Assembly: GCA_900756605.1 (NCBI GenBank)
Contig: CAAEKX010000295.1
Coordinates: 1 to 14,294 of the forward strand
Length of the DNA stretch: 14,294 bases
Direction: 5' to 3'
Origin: Coriobacteriia bacterium
GTDB taxonomy: Bacteria > Actinomycetota > Coriobacteriia > Coriobacteriales > QAMH01
Below, in pieces: positions 1 through 6,199 of this stretch; position 1 is the first letter of the stretch, and each line of letters opens with the position of its first letter. A model generated the notes under the pieces. It had not been told where the DNA came from. It made no database searches and saw only the letters and a list, made by a program, of their open reading frames with translations. The translations under genes and the position numbers were made by a program.

Positions 1-208
1 CGCAGAAGCCTTCCGCCACATTGCAGAACACAGGCTCAACCATCGATTGAAGCCGCAAACCGACTCCGCAGTCCGTGCAGCAGTGTGTTTTGCTATCGAA
101 AAAGTCAGCTTTTTCGAAAAACAGCGTCTTTCCGCATGCCGGGCAGGTTACGAATTTCTTCGTAGGCGGCCGACATGCACCGCAGAAGGGATTGCAGATG
201 GTGCACAT
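1..208 (-). CDS. Cysteine-rich zinc-ribbon protein, C-terminus outside the window
   Basis: An open frame begins at the ATG whose first base is 208 and runs leftward off the window without a stop, giving 69 visible residues. A good ribosome-binding site (AAGGAAAG) lies in the end of the upstream gene, whose stop is only 5 bases away, so the two are probably translated together. Eleven of the 69 residues are cysteine, at 2, 5, 9, 12, 22, 25, 43, 44, 47, 62 and 69. They form C-x2-C, CPAC and C-x2-CG knuckles typical of zinc ribbons, at roughly regular spacing. Such proteins usually bind zinc structurally and may contact nucleic acid or protein. No specific family is recognised. It might instead bind an iron-sulfur cluster, but the CPxCG pattern favours zinc. 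Confidence 0.7.
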   Translation of the reverse strand, partial: MCTICNPFCGACRPPTKKFVTCPACGKTLFFEKADFFDSKTHCCTDCGVGLRLQSMVEPVFCNVAEGFC

Positions 209-213
209 AGAAA

Positions 214-513
214 TCAGCTTTCCTTTGCGATTTCCGATGTATCGTCTTCACCATCGCGATTGCTTGCCTCTTTGGGTGATCCCTTCGCGATCCCATGCTG
301 CTCCGCATCGCGTTTCTTGAGCGCCCTGATCGTCATGAACGTGGTCATAAGGGCAGCCACGCCGCCTGAGCCGAAGCCAGATGCGGCATTATTGAATGCA
401 TTGGCGGCAGCATCGGCTGGAAACGGCACAACGAACATGTTCAAAAGTGCAGAGATCAGCGCGCCCACAAAGGCAGAGCCGATGAAAGCCGTTATATAGA
501 GCTTCGCATTCAT
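214..513 (-). CDS. Small membrane protein, two predicted transmembrane helices
   Basis: A 99-residue protein with start ATG at 513 and a ribosome-binding site AAGAAGGA just upstream. Residues about 5-31 and about 47-64 are strongly hydrophobic with small-residue (Gly/Ala) patches, so they are likely membrane helices. The tail from about residue 66 is hydrophilic, with many Lys, Asp and Glu. The gene lies 142 bases downstream of the LysR gene in the same direction and 5 bases upstream of the zinc-ribbon gene, with which it probably forms a coupled pair. I do not recognise a family. The long-stem, two-helix, charged-tail layout says only that it sits in the cytoplasmic membrane. The frame on the opposite strand over the same bases lacks these coherent features. 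Confidence 0.65.
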   Translation of the reverse strand: MNAKLYITAFIGSAFVGALISALLNMFVVPFPADAAANAFNNAASGFGSGGVAALMTTFMTIRALKKRDAEQHGIAKGSPKEASNRDGEDDTSEIAKES

Positions 514-655
514 AGCATCCTTCTTCCCTAATTAATTGCGCACGAAGTCAATTCCTTCAGGAAGAGGCTAGCAATCTACGATTTCATTGCGAAGACATGC
601 GTTTCTTGGGAGGAGACAAGGCGCGTCTTGCACCCACGAATCGGATGGCGTTCTA

Positions 656-1561
656 TCAGGATTCCTCATTCAGCTGTTGCTTTTGCGAAACCAAGGTGTA
701 GTCGACGAAGGCGCGAACCGCATCACTCGCTCCTTCCTTGAAGACGAGTCCGAGGTCGATCGACTCATCCAAAAGAATCAGCTCGATACGGAACAGATTG
801 AGCTGACTGTTGTATATCTCACTCCCCTTCACAGCCAAGAAAGCGTCGCCGTTTTGGCAATGCTCCAAGATGTCTGCGTGGAAGCTTTCGGAAAAACCAG
901 GAGCAGTATGGTCATACTGCACGAAATGGGTAGCAGGATGCTTACTGATCACATTGCGGTAGAAGTCCCAATCGAATACTTGTATCTTCTGCGCTCCGAG
1001 GTCGTTCAAAGAAAGTCCCTTTCGTCCTGCTAAGGGATTATCCGCGGAGGTCATCAGCACGAGCTGCCCTTCGGCAAGTTTGCAAAAACACAAACCCCGC
1101 TCCTCGACAGAGCAAGACTCGGCATACTCGACGACATCGATCCTGTCAGTTGCGATTGCGTCAAGCCTGTCCATGATGTTGGTCTCGATGATTTCCAGCC
1201 TATACTCCGGATGCGTCTGAAAGAATTCGTGGCGTACGGACATGGCCATATTCGATGGGGGACCGACTGTTGCCCCTATTCGTATCGTCTGCTCCCGGCT
1301 CTTATTGAGCTTTTGGATTCGACCAAGTAAGTCTTTTTGGCGCGAGAGGGATTCTTCGGCGAAGCCATAGAACAGCTCTCCCGCAGCTGTGAGCGACACG
1401 CCTTGACTACCTCGCACCATTAGTTTGGCTCCGCATTCCCTTTCCAGCAAATCCATTTGTTGCGAGAGGGCTTGCGGTGTTATGTACAGCAATCTAGCGG
1501 CCTTCGAAATGCTTCCGCAGTCAATCACCGTGATAAAAGCCGACATATGATGATCGTTCAT
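656..1561 (-). CDS. LysR-type transcriptional regulator
   Basis: A 301-residue protein, the usual size for the LysR family. Residues about 1-60 form the winged helix-turn-helix, with the family pattern of SISKAARLLYITPQALSQQ followed by LLERECGAKLMVR and LTAAGE. The remainder (about 88-300) is the two-lobed periplasmic-binding-like domain that senses a small-molecule effector. I chose the ATG at 1561 because GGAGG lies about 9 bases upstream and it begins right at the helix-turn-helix; a frame extends 61 codons further but has no family similarity. The gene diverges from the molybdopterin oxidoreductase operon, the classic arrangement in which a LysR protein controls its neighbour from the shared intergenic region. 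The effector is unknown; a substrate of the adjacent enzymes is a reasonable guess. Confidence 0.93.
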   Translation of the reverse strand: MNDHHMSAFITVIDCGSISKAARLLYITPQALSQQMDLLERECGAKLMVRGSQGVSLTAAGELFYGFAEESLSRQKDLLGRIQKLNKSREQTIRIGATVGPPSNMAMSVRHEFFQTHPEYRLEIIETNIMDRLDAIATDRIDVVEYAESCSVEERGLCFCKLAEGQLVLMTSADNPLAGRKGLSLNDLGAQKIQVFDWDFYRNVISKHPATHFVQYDHTAPGFSESFHADILEHCQNGDAFLAVKGSEIYNSQLNLFRIELILLDESIDLGLVFKEGASDAVRAFVDYTLVSQKQQLNEES

Positions 1562-1663
1562 TCTGCTTCCCCTCCTCTGCCCCCGCCCTCGTCGAACGAT
1601 ACGATTCCGAACCTGCACGTTGCGAAAACGAGAATCTGCTGTAGTAATGCAGAAAGTTGACCT

Positions 1664-1692
1664 TATACTATTGTTTAGCTCTAAATAGTATA
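1664..1692. promoter_or_regulatory. Inverted repeat, candidate LysR operator
   Basis: The arms TATACTATT (1664-1672) and AATAGTATA (1684-1692) are perfect inverted repeats of 9 bases separated by 11. Inside them lies a second small dyad, TTTAG-ct-CTAAA (1674-1685). A+T-rich interrupted dyads of this kind are typical LysR-family binding sites, and the position between the divergent lysR and molybdoenzyme genes fits. The stretch TATTGTTTAGCTCTA at 1669-1683 recurs with one mismatch upstream of the hydrolase operon at 4890-4904. Assignment to this particular LysR protein is inference. Confidence 0.55.
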
Positions 1693-1751
1693 GCACCGAG
1701 CTATATGTGAGTATGTCGAAACTACCTACCCCATAGCTTCGCAAGTCGACG

Positions 1752-1771
1752 TCCCAAGGCCAGCCTTGGGA
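1752..1771. repeat. G+C-rich palindrome in the leader of molybdoenzyme unit 1
   Basis: TCCCAAGGC (1752-1760) and GCCTTGGGA (1763-1771) are perfect inverted repeats around a 2-base centre. As RNA this would be a stem of about 7-8 pairs with a CCAG loop, about 87 bases before the ATG at 1858. No T-run follows, so it is not an ordinary terminator. It could be a protein-binding dyad or a stabilising leader hairpin. Confidence 0.5.
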
Positions 1772-1857
1772 TGCATCATCCTATTCGTGCATTCCGCCTC
1801 CCATGCCGAAAACCTATGGTTAACGTATTGCAACCTGTATCAAGAGAGGAGTGCACC

Positions 1858-4125
1858 ATGGCGTTTTCAAGGGATGTGGATTACAAGCCCGGTAAAGTGC
1901 CAGGCCAATGGAAGGAGGGGAACCTGACCGTTACGCGCGGGACGGCATGGACCGCGCCGGGCTGCCATATCGGCTGCGGCGTTTTGACCTACACCGATGA
2001 AGAAGGCAACGTCGTGAAGGTCGAAGGCGACCCGGAAAACCCCTTCAACCAGGGCCGTTTATGCGTACGTTGTCTCTCGATGCCGGAGATGATCAAGAAC
2101 AAGGATCGCCTCCTGCATCCAATGAAACGTGCGAAGGAGTTTCGCGGCCAAGCGGACAAATGGGAGCGCATCAGCTGGGACGAGGCACTTGACACCGTGG
2201 CAGAGGAGTTCAACAAGATCAAAGAGCAGTACGGCGCCGAATCCATCATGTTCATGTGGGGAACCGGCCGGGATATCGGCATGGTGCACCGCCTTGCATT
2301 CGCGTTCGGCAGCCCGAACCTCATGAATTACGGTTTTTCCGGCATCGCCTGCTTCATCCCCCGCATGGTGTGCACTCAGATGGTGCAGGGATACCTGTAC
2401 ACGGTCGACTGCTCGCAATGGTTCCCCAACCGCTACAACAGCGAGGAATGGACGGCTCCCGAGGTCCTCATCCTGTGGGGCAACAACCCGCTCAACTCCA
2501 ACTCCGACGGGTTCTTCGGGCACTGGGTCATCGACTGCATGAAGCGCGGCACCAAGCTGATCACCGTAGACCCGCGCCTGACGTACTTGGCTTCTCGCTC
2601 GGAGATCCACATGCGCATCCGGCCCGGCACCGATTCGGCGCTCGCTATGGCCATGCTGAACGTCATCATCGAGGAAGACCTCTACGACCATGACTTCGTG
2701 GAGAAATGGACGTTCGGTTTCGAGGACTTGGCAGAACGCGTGAAGGAGATGCCTCCGTCCCGTGCCGCCGAAATCACCTGGATTCCCGAAGAGAAGATCG
2801 TCGAAGCTGCCCGCATGTTCGCGAGAGCCGACCGCGCAGCCGTACAATGGGGTCTTGCCGTTGACCAGACGAAGTACAGTTTCCCGACCGCCCATGCCAT
2901 CATCGACCTCATCGCCATCACGGGCAATGTCGACAAGCCTGGCACCATGACGCCAATATTCTCTCCCTATCATCTCGACGAGCGCGGCGCGTCCGATTTC
3001 GACGTGCTGACTCCCGAACAGCAAGCTAAACGCATCGGCTGGGACGACTATCCTATGATCCAGGCGGGTATCCCCATGGCTTCCCCCGACGTGGCCAACC
3101 GTCAGATCGATACCGGCAAGCCCTACCCTATCAAGGCAGCATGGATTCAGACCACGAACTCGATCGCCTGCATGGGAAGCCAGCCGAGCCATCTTTACGA
3201 TCAGCTGAAAGGCCTCGACTTCGTAGCCGGCTGCGATGTATACATGACGCCGACACTGCAAGCCTTCGCCGACGTGGTGATGCCGAGTGCGATGTGGCCA
3301 GAGAAGAATAGCCTGTGGATCATCCAGAACTATCAGGTGGCGGCCATCCAGAAAGCCACCGAGCCGCAAGGCGAGGCATGGTCCGATTACGACATCGACA
3401 TTCAGCTGGGCAAACGGCTTTCTCCCGATCTGTGGCCGTGGGAAGACGCCGAAGACCATCTTGACTGGTATCTGCAGAAGACAGGCAAGACCTTCGACGA
3501 GCTGTGCGCCGGCGGCGGACTGCTCTACGATCCCGATTTCACCTACCACCGCCACGAAAAGGGCCTGCTGCGTCCCGATGGCGAACCGGGATTCAACACC
3601 CCCACCGGCAAGATCGAGCTATATTCCGTCGGATTCGAGGCGCTCGGCTACGAGCCGCTGCCTTACTACAAGGAGCCGCCCGACAGTCCGATCAGCTCGC
3701 CTGAGCTCTTCAAAGAATACCCGCTGGTGTTCACCTCGGGCGCACGCCACATCGAATTCTTCCATTCCGAACATCGCCAAGTTCCCCGCCTGCGTGCCAT
3801 GCATCCCGATCCAGAGCTTCTCATCCATCCCAACGACGCGGAGAAATACGGCATCCGCGACGGCGAGTGGGTTTGGATCGAGAACCAGCGCGGCAAGGCG
3901 CGCCAGAAGGCGCGCGTGACAGTCGAGATCATGGAAGGCGTCGTGAACGCGGACCACGGCTGGTGGTTCCCCGAGGAGGAGGCTTCCGAACCCAATCTCT
4001 ACGGCGTATGGAAAGCCAATGTCAACGACATGATCCCGTTCGACTGCGGCGAGAGCGGCTTCGGCTCTGCATACAAGAGCATGCTATGCAAGATTTACCC
4101 AACCAAGGAAGGTGAGCAGCTGTGA
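1858..4125 (+). CDS. Molybdopterin (bis-MGD) oxidoreductase catalytic subunit, cytosolic, catechol-dehydroxylase/acetylene-hydratase-like group
   Basis: A 755-residue member of the DMSO-reductase superfamily. The N-terminus has a [4Fe-4S]-type region (C36, C40, C69, C72) and then the family landmarks HPMKR, WDEA, GTGR (135-138), WGNNP (207-211), SDGFFGH (216-221), VDPR (237-240) and IRPGTDSA. The C-terminus carries the dinucleotide-binding domain with SGAR, HSEHRQVP and HGWWFPE. C165 in SGIACFIPR lies where the molybdenum ligand is expected, inferred by comparison with the second enzyme in this window (SGWSCYGPR). There is no twin-arginine signal, so the enzyme should work in the cytosol. The start at 1858 has AGAGAGGAG 7 bases upstream; a longer frame from 1771 has no family similarity. 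It overlaps the electron-transfer subunit gene by 4 bases. The substrate is not determinable; related gut enzymes remove hydroxyl groups from catechols or hydrate or transhydroxylate substrates. The usual first cluster cysteine seems absent. Confidence 0.93.
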   Translation: MAFSRDVDYKPGKVPGQWKEGNLTVTRGTAWTAPGCHIGCGVLTYTDEEGNVVKVEGDPENPFNQGRLCVRCLSMPEMIKNKDRLLHPMKRAKEFRGQADKWERISWDEALDTVAEEFNKIKEQYGAESIMFMWGTGRDIGMVHRLAFAFGSPNLMNYGFSGIACFIPRMVCTQMVQGYLYTVDCSQWFPNRYNSEEWTAPEVLILWGNNPLNSNSDGFFGHWVIDCMKRGTKLITVDPRLTYLASRSEIHMRIRPGTDSALAMAMLNVIIEEDLYDHDFVEKWTFGFEDLAERVKEMPPSRAAEITWIPEEKIVEAARMFARADRAAVQWGLAVDQTKYSFPTAHAIIDLIAITGNVDKPGTMTPIFSPYHLDERGASDFDVLTPEQQAKRIGWDDYPMIQAGIPMASPDVANRQIDTGKPYPIKAAWIQTTNSIACMGSQPSHLYDQLKGLDFVAGCDVYMTPTLQAFADVVMPSAMWPEKNSLWIIQNYQVAAIQKATEPQGEAWSDYDIDIQLGKRLSPDLWPWEDAEDHLDWYLQKTGKTFDELCAGGGLLYDPDFTYHRHEKGLLRPDGEPGFNTPTGKIELYSVGFEALGYEPLPYYKEPPDSPISSPELFKEYPLVFTSGARHIEFFHSEHRQVPRLRAMHPDPELLIHPNDAEKYGIRDGEWVWIENQRGKARQKARVTVEIMEGVVNADHGWWFPEEEASEPNLYGVWKANVNDMIPFDCGESGFGSAYKSMLCKIYPTKEGEQL

Positions 4126-4538
4126 GACGCGGGTTGTTGATCGATTACTACTATTGCACGGGATGCCGCAGCTGCGAGGTGGCGTGTGACATCGAGCACG
4201 GCTACCCCGTCGGCCAGTTCGGCATCAAGGTCGCCAAGACCGGCCCCTGGGAGTACGCCCCCGACAAGTGGCAGCTCTCCTACGTGCCCATCCCCACCGA
4301 CCAGTGCGACCTGTGCGCCTCGCGCACGGCGGCGGGAAAGCAGCCCTCCTGCGTGCACAACTGCCAGGCCGACTGCATGCGCTACGGCACACTCGAAGAG
4401 CTCGCCGAGTACATGGGCGACAGCTCGCACCAGGCGCTGTTCTTCCCAGACGCTGAAGGCAAAGGAAAGACCGCTGCAGAATACATCGAGTTCGAGCGCA
4501 AGAACGCTGATTTCGACACGGAGTTCTCTAGCGAATAG
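4122..4538 (+). CDS. Ferredoxin-type electron-transfer subunit, two [4Fe-4S] clusters
   Basis: A 138-residue protein starting at GTG 4122, which overlaps the stop of the molybdoenzyme gene (GTGA). AAGGAAGG lies about 9 bases upstream, so the two are translationally coupled. It has one classical motif, C12-x2-C15-x2-C18-x3-C22, and a second group, C62-x2-C65-x11-C77-x3-C81-x3-C85, as in the small subunits of DMSO-reductase-family enzymes. Nine cysteines suffice for two clusters. It is shorter than typical four-cluster subunits of about 200 residues, and the unit has no membrane anchor gene. It therefore probably passes electrons between a soluble donor and the partner active site. The C-terminus from about residue 110 is acidic and lacks motifs. 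This protein is the clear counterpart of the cysteine-poor protein at 11757-12116. Confidence 0.93.
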   Translation: MRRGLLIDYYYCTGCRSCEVACDIEHGYPVGQFGIKVAKTGPWEYAPDKWQLSYVPIPTDQCDLCASRTAAGKQPSCVHNCQADCMRYGTLEELAEYMGDSSHQALFFPDAEGKGKTAAEYIEFERKNADFDTEFSSE

Positions 4539-4588
4539 CAACGAAAGGATGATTCGCACATACGTGCCGAACAACTGAAAGGAGAATC

Positions 4589-4807
4589 ATGGCTTACACG
4601 ACTTCCTCAACTCTGGGAGAGCTGATGGCCGATCCCCAGATCGTGGCCATCATAGAGAAATACGTTCCCGGATCCACAGAAGACCCTAACATGAAGAATG
4701 GAGGGAAGGTCAAGATCTCGACTTTCCTCAAATTCCCCCAAGCAGGCAAGAAAGGCTTCACGCCTGAAGTTATGGACAAGATTCTCGAAGAAGCCAACGC
4801 TTTGTAG
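4589..4807 (+). CDS. 72-residue small protein, third gene of molybdoenzyme unit 1
   Basis: Starts at ATG 4589 with AAAGGAGAA just upstream, 50 bases after the ferredoxin subunit gene and before a strong terminator, so it belongs to the same transcript. The pattern L-G-E-L-M-x-D-P, then I-E-K-Y-V-P-G, then LKFPQ and a final T-P-E-V-M-D-K-I-L helix recalls a short helical module that, from memory, also occurs attached to the C-terminus of some bacterial hydrolases; I could not check this. No cysteines, no membrane segment and no signal peptide. Possible roles are an accessory or assembly protein of the enzyme, or a substrate-binding module acting separately. The reading frame is supported by its ribosome-binding site and position more than by family recognition. 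Confidence 0.75.
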   Translation: MAYTTSSTLGELMADPQIVAIIEKYVPGSTEDPNMKNGGKVKISTFLKFPQAGKKGFTPEVMDKILEEANAL

Positions 4808-4832
4808 GAATCCAATAGCGCCCATAGAGCAC

Positions 4833-4866
4833 AGGGCTGGCGCGTTTCGCGCTGGCCCTCTTTTTC
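4833..4866 (+). terminator. Intrinsic terminator of molybdoenzyme unit 1
   Basis: The arms at 4833-4844 and 4848-4859 form a G+C-rich stem of 12 pairs (two of them G-U) around a TTT loop, followed directly by CTTTTTC. It lies 26 bases after the stop of the 72-residue protein gene. It separates unit 1 from the hydrolase operon, which therefore needs its own promoter. Confidence 0.85.
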
Positions 4867-4884
4867 AATTTCATTTTTGTTTAT

Positions 4885-4928
4885 ATCTATATTGTTTAGG
4901 TCTATATTATATTGACAGACAGTATAAG
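4885..4928 (+). promoter_or_regulatory. Promoter/operator region of the hydrolase operon
   Basis: This A+T-rich stretch lies between the terminator and the first start codon. TATTGTTTAGGTCTA at 4890-4904 matches 14 of 15 bases of a segment in the lysR intergenic region (1669-1683). The octamer TCTATATT occurs twice in direct orientation, at 4886-4893 and 4901-4908, 15 bases apart. Candidate -10 boxes are TATATT (4903-4908) and TATAAG (4923-4928); neither has a good -35 at the right distance, which would fit control by an activator. TTGACA at 4913-4918 has no matching -10 downstream. Confidence 0.5.
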
Positions 4929-4946
4929 CGGAGAAAGGTTGACATC

Positions 4947-4967
4947 ATGCCAGACAAAAAGAGATGA
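4947..4967 (+). CDS. Six-codon leader reading frame coupled to the hydrolase gene
   Basis: ATG at 4947 has a good ribosome-binding site (GGAGAAAGG, 8 bases away) and encodes only MPDKKR before a TGA. That stop (4965-4967) overlaps the hydrolase start ATG at 4964. The hydrolase ATG itself has only a weak purine tract upstream (AAAAAGAG), so ribosomes may load on the leader and restart. Alternatives are a one-base frameshift that has split the natural N-terminus, or a fortuitous ATG. Confidence 0.4.
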   Translation: MPDKKR

Positions 4968-6181
4968 TGCAGAAGATGCAGAAGATGGCAGAAGGCGGCA
5001 AATCAGAAGCGTCGCTTGTCGGCGATGCCGAACACTGGTCAGAAATCAAACTCAGCAGCGATATCTTGACCGATGCAGTCGCCAAGCATGTCCTGGGCCT
5101 CGTCTACACCGGCATGGCAGATGTCGGCGAAACCCTTCAGTGCATTTGCGACATCGATAAGTTTGCAGAGGGCGGATGGGCGAAGTCGTGGAGCGCCATG
5201 GCTTTCAAACTGCAAAGCCAAGCAGAAGATTACGAAGCCAATGGTCATACGCAATCCGCTGCATCCGCCTATCTACGCGCCTCAACATATTGGCGTGTGA
5301 TGCTCATGAATTACACCGACATCCATAGCCCGAAAGTTCAAGAGTACGCGCAGTCTTACATGAGCTGCTATGAGCGATATCTTTCCCTGTCAGGCTATCC
5401 GGGAGAGTGCATAGAGATACCCTATGAAGGCACGTTTCTGCCGGGACATATCTATCGCTCGCCCCACGCCGAAGGTAAGGCACCGCTCCTGGTGATCACG
5501 CCAGGTCGTGACACCTGGGCAGAGGACACGCGATGGGTCTACGACGAGGCGCTGAGGCGTGGGATTCATTGCGTGATTTACGATGGACCCGGGCAAGGTC
5601 TCGCTCTGCGCATGCAAGGCCTCACCTTCCGTCCCGACTGGGAGCATGTCGTCACTCCCGTATTGGATTACGCATTGAGCAGGCTTGAAGGCGAAGTCGA
5701 TCCAGATCGCATCGGGCTCATGGGGATGAGCTTCGGAGGCTTCCTCAACACGAGGGCAGCTGCCTTCGACAAGCGCTTCAAGGTGATGGTGGCAGATCCT
5801 GGCAATCTCGCCTGGGGCGGACAGATAAAGCAGAGGCTGCAGATGATACTTCAGATCCCCGAGGAGCAGCGTCCGCCCTTCATGAACTTCATGCTGGATG
5901 ACTACGCTTGGAAGCAGGGCGTTCCAAAAGAAGACGTTCCAGCCGATCTGGATCGCTATGACAATTCCGATGTGGTTGGCCTTGTTTCGTGCAACACTCT
6001 CGTTCTCGATGGCGCAGCCGAAGTTCAGCCGGGAGCGGCAAAGCAATACTTCGAAGCCTTACAGTGCCCGAAGAAGTATCACCTCTTCGACTTCGATTCC
6101 ACCGCGCAATGTCATTGCCAAACCGGAGGATATGCTTCAGCTTCTGAGTTCATCATGAATTGGATCGAAGAGAATCTTTAG
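4964..6181 (+). CDS. Alpha/beta hydrolase, resembling 2,6-dihydroxypseudooxynicotine hydrolase-type (C-C or ester) hydrolases
   Basis: A 405-residue protein with an all-helical N-terminal half (to about 145) followed by an alpha/beta-hydrolase domain. The nucleophile elbow is G-M-S256-F-G-G. Likely remaining triad members are D349 (in VLDGAAE) and H384 (in CHCQTGG). The oxyanion/strand regions ITPGRDTW and YDGPGQG (208-212) precede it. The helical N-terminus plus DGPGQG and the HCQ ending are the layout of the family that includes the nicotine-pathway C-C hydrolase and FrsA-like proteins, so cleavage of a carbon-carbon or ester bond beside an aromatic ring is a fair guess; the true substrate is unknown. 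No signal peptide: cytosolic. It is the first gene of a four-gene set, 19 bases before the next. ATG at 4967 is an alternative start. Confidence 0.88.
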   Translation: MMQKMQKMAEGGKSEASLVGDAEHWSEIKLSSDILTDAVAKHVLGLVYTGMADVGETLQCICDIDKFAEGGWAKSWSAMAFKLQSQAEDYEANGHTQSAASAYLRASTYWRVMLMNYTDIHSPKVQEYAQSYMSCYERYLSLSGYPGECIEIPYEGTFLPGHIYRSPHAEGKAPLLVITPGRDTWAEDTRWVYDEALRRGIHCVIYDGPGQGLALRMQGLTFRPDWEHVVTPVLDYALSRLEGEVDPDRIGLMGMSFGGFLNTRAAAFDKRFKVMVADPGNLAWGGQIKQRLQMILQIPEEQRPPFMNFMLDDYAWKQGVPKEDVPADLDRYDNSDVVGLVSCNTLVLDGAAEVQPGAAKQYFEALQCPKKYHLFDFDSTAQCHCQTGGYASASEFIMNWIEENL

Positions 6182-6199
6182 GGAGGAGGCGAGTCCGCA

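Larger units (their letters stand above)
1562..1857. promoter_or_regulatory. Divergent regulatory region between lysR and molybdoenzyme unit 1
   Basis: These 296 bases hold no credible gene. They are visibly richer in A+T than the flanking coding sequence, mainly at 1655-1710. Both divergent genes must be transcribed from here. Two symmetrical elements stand out and are listed separately: an A+T-rich dyad at 1664-1692 and a G+C-rich palindrome at 1752-1771. I could not place convincing -35/-10 pairs for either gene; a poor -35 box would fit an activator-dependent promoter. Confidence 0.6.

Noticed and set aside
546..551. TTGACT on the minus strand as a -35 box for the membrane-protein gene
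   Set aside because: No acceptable -10 box at 16-18 bases; the 142-base gap after lysR shows no convincing promoter or terminator.
587..1033. 148-codon plus-strand open frame
   Set aside because: Mostly antisense to the C-terminal half of the LysR gene; no recognisable protein features or ribosome-binding site.
1562..1744. 61-codon extension of the LysR gene
   Set aside because: LysR proteins begin at the helix-turn-helix; the extension crosses the A+T-rich palindrome and lacks a ribosome-binding site.
1771..1857. 29-codon extension of the molybdoenzyme as a possible twin-arginine signal
   Set aside because: It has no twin arginine or hydrophobic stretch, and a good ribosome-binding site precedes the ATG at 1858.
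2059..3555. 498-codon minus-strand open frame
   Set aside because: Antisense to the molybdoenzyme gene, which has family motifs along its whole length; the antisense product has none.
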